A DNA stretch of 36,807 nucleotides from Gemmatimonadaceae bacterium (GTDB taxonomy: Bacteria; Gemmatimonadota; Gemmatimonadetes; Gemmatimonadales; Gemmatimonadaceae): positions 1 through 36,807 of the forward strand of contig JAIETI010000112.1 in the NCBI GenBank assembly GCA_019745365.1, written 5' to 3'. Below are positions 32,634 through 36,807 of this stretch, piece after piece. Numbering within the stretch: the stretch's first letter is position 1; each line of letters opens with the position of its first letter. The notes beneath the pieces are model-generated. The model worked only from the letters and a program-made list of their open reading frames with translations. It was not told where the DNA came from and ran no database searches. The position numbers and the translations under genes were made by a program.

Positions 32634-35417
32634 CTATCGCGTCGTCGCCCTGGCCGGGGCCATCGGCGCCACCGGCACGCCGCTGAGTGCATTCCAGTGG
32701 ACCATCGCGTTCAACGCCATGGCAAAGGCGCCCTGCGTCTGCCACCGCCAGAACGGCCGGGTCGCGAACAGCACGATGTGCCCCTTCCCCACCGGCGCAT
32801 CGACGACGGCGGCCTTCCCCGCCAGCTCCGCCCCACCATTCAACTGCCCGGAGATCAGGAGGGAGTCAGCGTTGGTGTGGAAGCGGAGCACCGTGCGCGC
32901 TTGTACTGCACGTTGCGCCGCCGCGATGACCGGATCCGGGGCGGCGGCGCCACCGCCTCCTCCTCCGCCGAATCCACCTCCGCCCGTCTGGAGCAACGGA
33001 CTCTGACTGAAGAAGATCGGGAAGCCGCGCGGCTCGTACCCGTACAGGATCGGCGATGCGGCATCTGCGACCTGCGAACGGAACACCGCCCCACGCGCCT
33101 GCAGCGCGCGCGGCTGCGCGAGCTGCACCCCGGTGGTGAATTCGAGGTTGATCGGCAGTTGCACCGAGTTCCCCTCGATGATCAGCGTCCCACCGCGTTC
33201 GACGAACTGTCGGAGCGCGAGCGCCCCTGCGAGTGTCATCCCATCGCGCACGTCATCGGTCGCGTCGATGTCGCCGAGGTTGGGTGTCTCCTTGGATTTC
33301 TTCCAGGGGATCGGGGGCCCAGCCTTCAGCCGTCCGTTGAGCAACGTGTTGAACTGCCCCCCCACGTGGGGATACACGATCACGTCGAACCGATCGAGCG
33401 CGCCGGGATTCTTGAATCCTTGGTCGCTCAGATAGGTGTAGGGCACGCCGAGGACATCGAAGGTGTAGCGGATCCATCCCTCGTCCTGCGTGCTCAGCCA
33501 GGAGTGCGCCAGTGCCACGCGCGGGAGCGTCACGTCATGAGCCGCGACGGACACGGTGGGCGTCGCCGTCGCTTCGAGGCCAAGGAGCGTGATCGCCTCG
33601 CGCACTTTCGGCGCATCGGCGACGATCCACGTCCCCGCCGGGAAGCGCGCCTCGCCAACGGTGAACGCCGAGTCCGCCACGCGGAGCTTCGCCGGCGCCG
33701 CTTTCCATGGGAACATCGCCGAACGCCAGTCCCCGACATGTCGGACGACCAGCGTCGCCCCCGCCCCGCGCACCGCGCCGTCCACCTTCGCATCGGCCGC
33801 GAGCGGCTTCATCGGCTTCGCGAAGATCGCCGCGTCGCCGACCTTGAGCGTGCGCACATGCCGCAGCTCGTCGAGTGTCCACCCCGTGTCATCGTACGGA
33901 TTCGGATCCTCGGGCTTAAACCGCTGGATCGCGAGCACCGTGCGCGGGAATCCGCTGTACGGCTGGTCGAGCCGCACGATCCAATCACCGACCTTCACAT
34001 CCAGTGCGCCACCGACGTCACTGGTCACACTGAAGTCCGCCGTGGCTTCGTGCACCTCCGTGCCCTGGGTACGAAAGAGGTTCACGAGATCGGCGGCCTC
34101 CGCCGCATGTCGCTGCCCACGCGGGATCACGAACGCACGCAACGGCCCGTTCACGCCGCGCGCGATCATCCGCTCGCCCTTTGCGATGTTGTTCGCGACA
34201 AAAGTCTCGCGGTGGTCGGCCACGTACTTGATCGCCACGAGCAGCGCCGACTGCTGATAGTTGTGGTTCGAACGGATGCACCACCGCACGCCGTTCACCG
34301 GCGGCGAGGGACGGTCCCAGGTACGCGAGGTCTGCTGGGCGCCGAGGCGCACCGTCTGACAGTCGGCTCCGCTCGACGTGTACGTCTCGTAGAAGCGCCC
34401 CACCGAGTTGTGGAGGTTCGCGATCGCGAGCTGGTAGTTGGGCGCCCACCCGTCGTAGAACGAATGCGTCCACACCCCCGGCAGGCCGCGCCTCGTGAGC
34501 TCGGTGATCTCCTGATACGCGAGCACATGCCACTCGTCGATCACGATCGGGTCGAATTCCTCGTTGTACGGCCCCGTCCCGGTGCTCGTGTGCAGGAACG
34601 GCACCGACTCGTGCAGATCGTGCGTGATCGTCGGGTGCCACTCGAGGAAGTTGCGGAGGAAGTTCTTCGTCAGCTGCTGGCTCACCACCATCCCGTCGCG
34701 GTTGTTGTCGTGTGCGACGTACTTCCCCCAATACGGCAATCCGCCCGCGGCGCCCGCGGGGAGCTTGAGCGCCTTCTGCTGGTTGTACCAGTCGACCATG
34801 TGATCGCGCCCATCGACCTCGAAGATCGGCGTGATCATCACGATCATGTTCTTCCGGATCGCTTGGTAGTACGGCGACTCGTCGACGGCGAGCCGATAGA
34901 GCAGCTCCATCGTCATGTCCGGACTCCCCGTCTCCGGCGAGTGGATCGAGCCGGTGATGGCGTAGATCGGCTTCGCCTCGCGCAGGAGCTTCGCCTTCTC
35001 CTCCGCGCTCATCCCCCGCGGATCGGCCATCCGCGCGGTCAACTTCTTGTAGTCGTCGAGTCGGGCGATCGTCTCGCTGTCCGCGACCGCCGCGACGATC
35101 ATCTCCTTGCCGAGGTCGGTCTTCCCGATCGACCACACCTGCACGCGCGGCGACTTCTCGTCCACGGTGCGGAAGTACTTGTAGATCTCGTGCGAGTAGC
35201 CGAGTCGCCCGACGGTCCCCGGCACGAAACCGAGGACCGCGAGTGGTGTCGGCACCGTCGGCGAGGCCGGGAGGTGATCGACGAGCTCGGTGGTGAACTT
35301 GTGCACCGGGTCCGTGGGCGTGAGCTCTCGGATCTTCGCAGTGTAGGCGGAGTCGATCGGTTGCTGCGCGCACAGGAGCGCGGGGAGCAGCCCCAACCAG
35401 AGGTGGCGGTGACGCAT
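32634..35417 (-). CDS. Secreted zinc carboxypeptidase-like protein (peptidase M14 family)
   Basis: The 927-residue protein has a signal peptide (MRHRHLWLGLLPALLCA). The M14 domain spans about residues 60-440: ITGSIHSPETGS (His159, Glu162, first zinc ligands), TPIFEVDGRDH, AHDNNRDG and ITHDLHES (His266, His269, third ligand). The following 480 residues are an all-beta-rich region with no recognised motif, and include a glycine-rich stretch at about 830 (GGGGFGGGGGGG). Such large M14-like proteins with extra C-terminal domains are common in Gemmatimonadota and Bacteroidota as secreted or outer-membrane hydrolases. It lies 33 bp after the BNR-propeller gene on the same strand. The substrate is not known. 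Confidence 0.85.
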   Translation of the reverse strand: MRHRHLWLGLLPALLCAQQPIDSAYTAKIRELTPTDPVHKFTTELVDHLPASPTVPTPLAVLGFVPGTVGRLGYSHEIYKYFRTVDEKSPRVQVWSIGKTDLGKEMIVAAVADSETIARLDDYKKLTARMADPRGMSAEEKAKLLREAKPIYAITGSIHSPETGSPDMTMELLYRLAVDESPYYQAIRKNMIVMITPIFEVDGRDHMVDWYNQQKALKLPAGAAGGLPYWGKYVAHDNNRDGMVVSQQLTKNFLRNFLEWHPTITHDLHESVPFLHTSTGTGPYNEEFDPIVIDEWHVLAYQEITELTRRGLPGVWTHSFYDGWAPNYQLAIANLHNSVGRFYETYTSSGADCQTVRLGAQQTSRTWDRPSPPVNGVRWCIRSNHNYQQSALLVAIKYVADHRETFVANNIAKGERMIARGVNGPLRAFVIPRGQRHAAEAADLVNLFRTQGTEVHEATADFSVTSDVGGALDVKVGDWIVRLDQPYSGFPRTVLAIQRFKPEDPNPYDDTGWTLDELRHVRTLKVGDAAIFAKPMKPLAADAKVDGAVRGAGATLVVRHVGDWRSAMFPWKAAPAKLRVADSAFTVGEARFPAGTWIVADAPKVREAITLLGLEATATPTVSVAAHDVTLPRVALAHSWLSTQDEGWIRYTFDVLGVPYTYLSDQGFKNPGALDRFDVIVYPHVGGQFNTLLNGRLKAGPPIPWKKSKETPNLGDIDATDDVRDGMTLAGALALRQFVERGGTLIIEGNSVQLPINLEFTTGVQLAQPRALQARGAVFRSQVADAASPILYGYEPRGFPIFFSQSPLLQTGGGGFGGGGGGGAAAPDPVIAAAQRAVQARTVLRFHTNADSLLISGQLNGGAELAGKAAVVDAPVGKGHIVLFATRPFWRWQTQGAFAMALNAMVHWNALSGVPVAPMAPARATTR

Positions 35418-35450
35418 CAGGGACGTTCTCGGTAGAGGGTCAGGACTAGA

Positions 35451-36807
35451 CTACATGATGGGGCCGAGCGACTCGGCCTTGAGCGCAACGTTGAGCCGCG
35501 CGAGATCGACTTTCACCAACTGATCGAGTGCGGCGAGTTCCTTTGCCAACTCCGCAGCGAGCTCGGCAAGGACCTTCGATGATCCAGCGGTGGGACGCGC
35601 TTCGCCCGTCTCGACCGAGCGCCGCAGCGCGGCGATCCGATTGTTGAGCTTAATCGGGAAGTTCAGCGGATCCTGTCCTGAGCGGTTGCGCGTCTGATAC
35701 AGCGCTTCCTCGATCGCGGTGAAACGCTGTGACACCGAGTCGCCGAGCGCCTTCGTCTCGGTCCGACGCGCCTTGGCCACCTGCTCGGCGGCGGCCGCGC
35801 GCAGGGTGCGGATGCGGATCACGGCGTCATTGGCCTTGGTCTCCTCATCGCGGATGCGCGACGCCATCACGAAGCGCGCGCGCAGGTCGGCATCGGTGAC
35901 TCCCTTGAGACGCGGATCACGCTTCACCTCGAAGGCGGCGACTTGTGTGGTGCCGTTCACCGTGAGCCGGACCTGATAGCGCCCCGGCGGTGCCTGCGGG
36001 CCAGCCGTGGAGCTGGCGCTCCAGAGAATCATGCAGGGGAACGTTGTCGCCCCAGGGTAGCGAAGATCCCAGCGGAAGCGGTTCATCCCCGCGTTCAACC
36101 CGGGCACCTGGTCAGGACGCGACCGCTCCTCGCAGTCGGTCGGGGTGCCAGGGATCGTGGGCGCGCTGGGGGCGGGTGCCTTCGGATCGCGCCGCACCGC
36201 GCGGTAGCGTCGCACGAGCGCGCCGGTGGCGTCGAGCACCTCGAGCGTCAGCGAGTCCGCGGGCGCCGCGAGGCGATAGTCGAAGGTGGCGTCGTAGAGG
36301 CCGGACGCCCCGAAGCCGCCGGTCTGCACGCCACGGATCGCTGGGGCGGGCGTGAAGAGATGCACCGGCTGCTGCGCGATCGCGGGCGTGAGCTGCCGCA
36401 GCGCATCGATGCCATCCATGATCCACATCGAGCGCCCGTGCGTGGCGATGACGAGATCGCGCCCCTCGACGACGAGGTCCGGCACCTGCACGTCGGGAAG
36501 ATTGCGATCGAGCGATTGCCACTGTGCGCCGTCGTTGAAGCTCACATACACCCCGTGCTCGGTGCCGGCGAAGAGGAGTCCCGCGCGCGTCGGGTCCTCG
36601 CGGACCACGTGCGTGTATGCGTCCGCGCGGATCCCCTGCACGATCCGCCTCCACGTCTTGCCGAAGTCGTGCGTCCGGTAGAGATACGGCGCGCGGTCGT
36701 CGAGCTGATAGCGCTTGGCGGCGAGGTACGCGGTGCCCGGCGCGTGCGCCCCGGCGTCGATCACGGAGATACGACTGAACGGCGGGAGGTCACTCGGCGT
36801 GATGTTC
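35451..36807 (-). CDS. Sortilin-like BNR/beta-propeller protein (N-terminus outside window)
   Basis: The visible 452 codons open at the window edge (NITPSDLPPFSRISVIDAGA). They contain two Asp-box turns (THDFGKTW and SFNDGAQW), the propeller blade end LVIATHGRSMWIMDG, and then a beta-sandwich-like segment and a helical C-terminal region (KANDAVIRIRTLRAAAAEQV and beyond). This is the C-terminal part of the WD40/BNR-repeat 'glycosyl hydrolase-like' or VPS10-type proteins that often run over 1000 residues. These are usually secreted. The start codon lies beyond the window. The enzymatic activity is unknown. It is followed by the M14 peptidase gene, so the two may form a secreted degradation pair. 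Confidence 0.8.
   Translation of the reverse strand, partial: NITPSDLPPFSRISVIDAGAHAPGTAYLAAKRYQLDDRAPYLYRTHDFGKTWRRIVQGIRADAYTHVVREDPTRAGLLFAGTEHGVYVSFNDGAQWQSLDRNLPDVQVPDLVVEGRDLVIATHGRSMWIMDGIDALRQLTPAIAQQPVHLFTPAPAIRGVQTGGFGASGLYDATFDYRLAAPADSLTLEVLDATGALVRRYRAVRRDPKAPAPSAPTIPGTPTDCEERSRPDQVPGLNAGMNRFRWDLRYPGATTFPCMILWSASSTAGPQAPPGRYQVRLTVNGTTQVAAFEVKRDPRLKGVTDADLRARFVMASRIRDEETKANDAVIRIRTLRAAAAEQVAKARRTETKALGDSVSQRFTAIEEALYQTRNRSGQDPLNFPIKLNNRIAALRRSVETGEARPTAGSSKVLAELAAELAKELAALDQLVKVDLARLNVALKAESLGPIM

Noticed and set aside
32938-32990. Glycine-codon-rich low-complexity stretch
   Set aside because: It encodes a glycine loop inside the M14-family protein, not an independent repeat element.
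32541-35435. Long plus-strand open frame (964 codons) across the M14 gene
   Set aside because: The minus strand has a signal peptide and M14 zinc motifs; the plus-strand translation is His/Arg-rich and without motifs.

Overview
The window is gene-dense, very GC-rich bacterial chromosome: 28 protein genes plus one tRNA, almost no spacer longer than 100 bp, and no insertion sequence, prophage, CRISPR array or rRNA. The gene set (two-membrane division genes ftsE-ftsX-envC, a heptosyltransferase-like protein, a TonB receptor with a carboxypeptidase-regulatory N-terminus, large secreted M14 peptidase and sortilin-like BNR propeller, Thermus-type isocitrate dehydrogenase, malic enzyme-phosphotransacetylase fusion) fits a diderm soil or sediment heterotroph. 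My best guess is the phylum Gemmatimonadota, an inference from gene content and style that no marker sequence here proves.

Layout. 1-1351 (minus): a BatA-like protein (cut by the window edge) after a DUF58 protein. 1441-12973 (plus): thirteen genes with overlaps or gaps of at most 9 bp: lepA, a GT9 glycosyltransferase, a ROK kinase, a PfkB kinase, a three-gene block of unknown function (STAS-like/HATPase protein, STAS-like/winged-helix protein, small beta-barrel-like protein), a PLP enzyme of the cystathionine synthase/lyase family, ftsE, ftsX, envC, a 67-residue zinc ribbon, and endonuclease IV. 12970-15629 (minus): a ZnuD-like TonB receptor and a small His/Cys protein. 15760-16416 (plus): a metzincin-like lipoprotein. 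16487-21683 (plus): maeB, pckA and an HD-domain hydrolase. 21693-26715 (minus): methyltransferase-like protein, 60-residue protein, PP2C phosphatase and tail-anchored FHA protein as one tight cluster, and a separate ABC exporter. 26760-30440 (plus): uvrA, a second methyltransferase-like protein paralogous to the first, and tRNA-Asn with a strong terminator. 30490-36807 (minus): DsbA-fold protein, icd, M14 peptidase and a BNR-propeller protein running off the edge.

How genes work together. ftsE/ftsX/envC couple the division ring to peptidoglycan splitting. maeB, pckA and icd sit around the C3/C4 and TCA nodes. The FHA and PP2C proteins look like the reader and eraser of a Ser/Thr phosphorylation circuit whose kinase is elsewhere. 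The STAS/HATPase block resembles a partner-switch (anti-sigma/anti-anti-sigma) device without a sigma factor.

Regulation. A repeated -10-like box TANCTT lies before lepA, maeB, the FHA gene, uvrA and the tRNA, and TAGAAT lies before the DUF58 gene and the ABC exporter. In several cases it ends only 6 to 12 nt from the start codon, implying leaderless or nearly leaderless mRNAs. Shine-Dalgarno sequences are rare; a clear one precedes ftsX.
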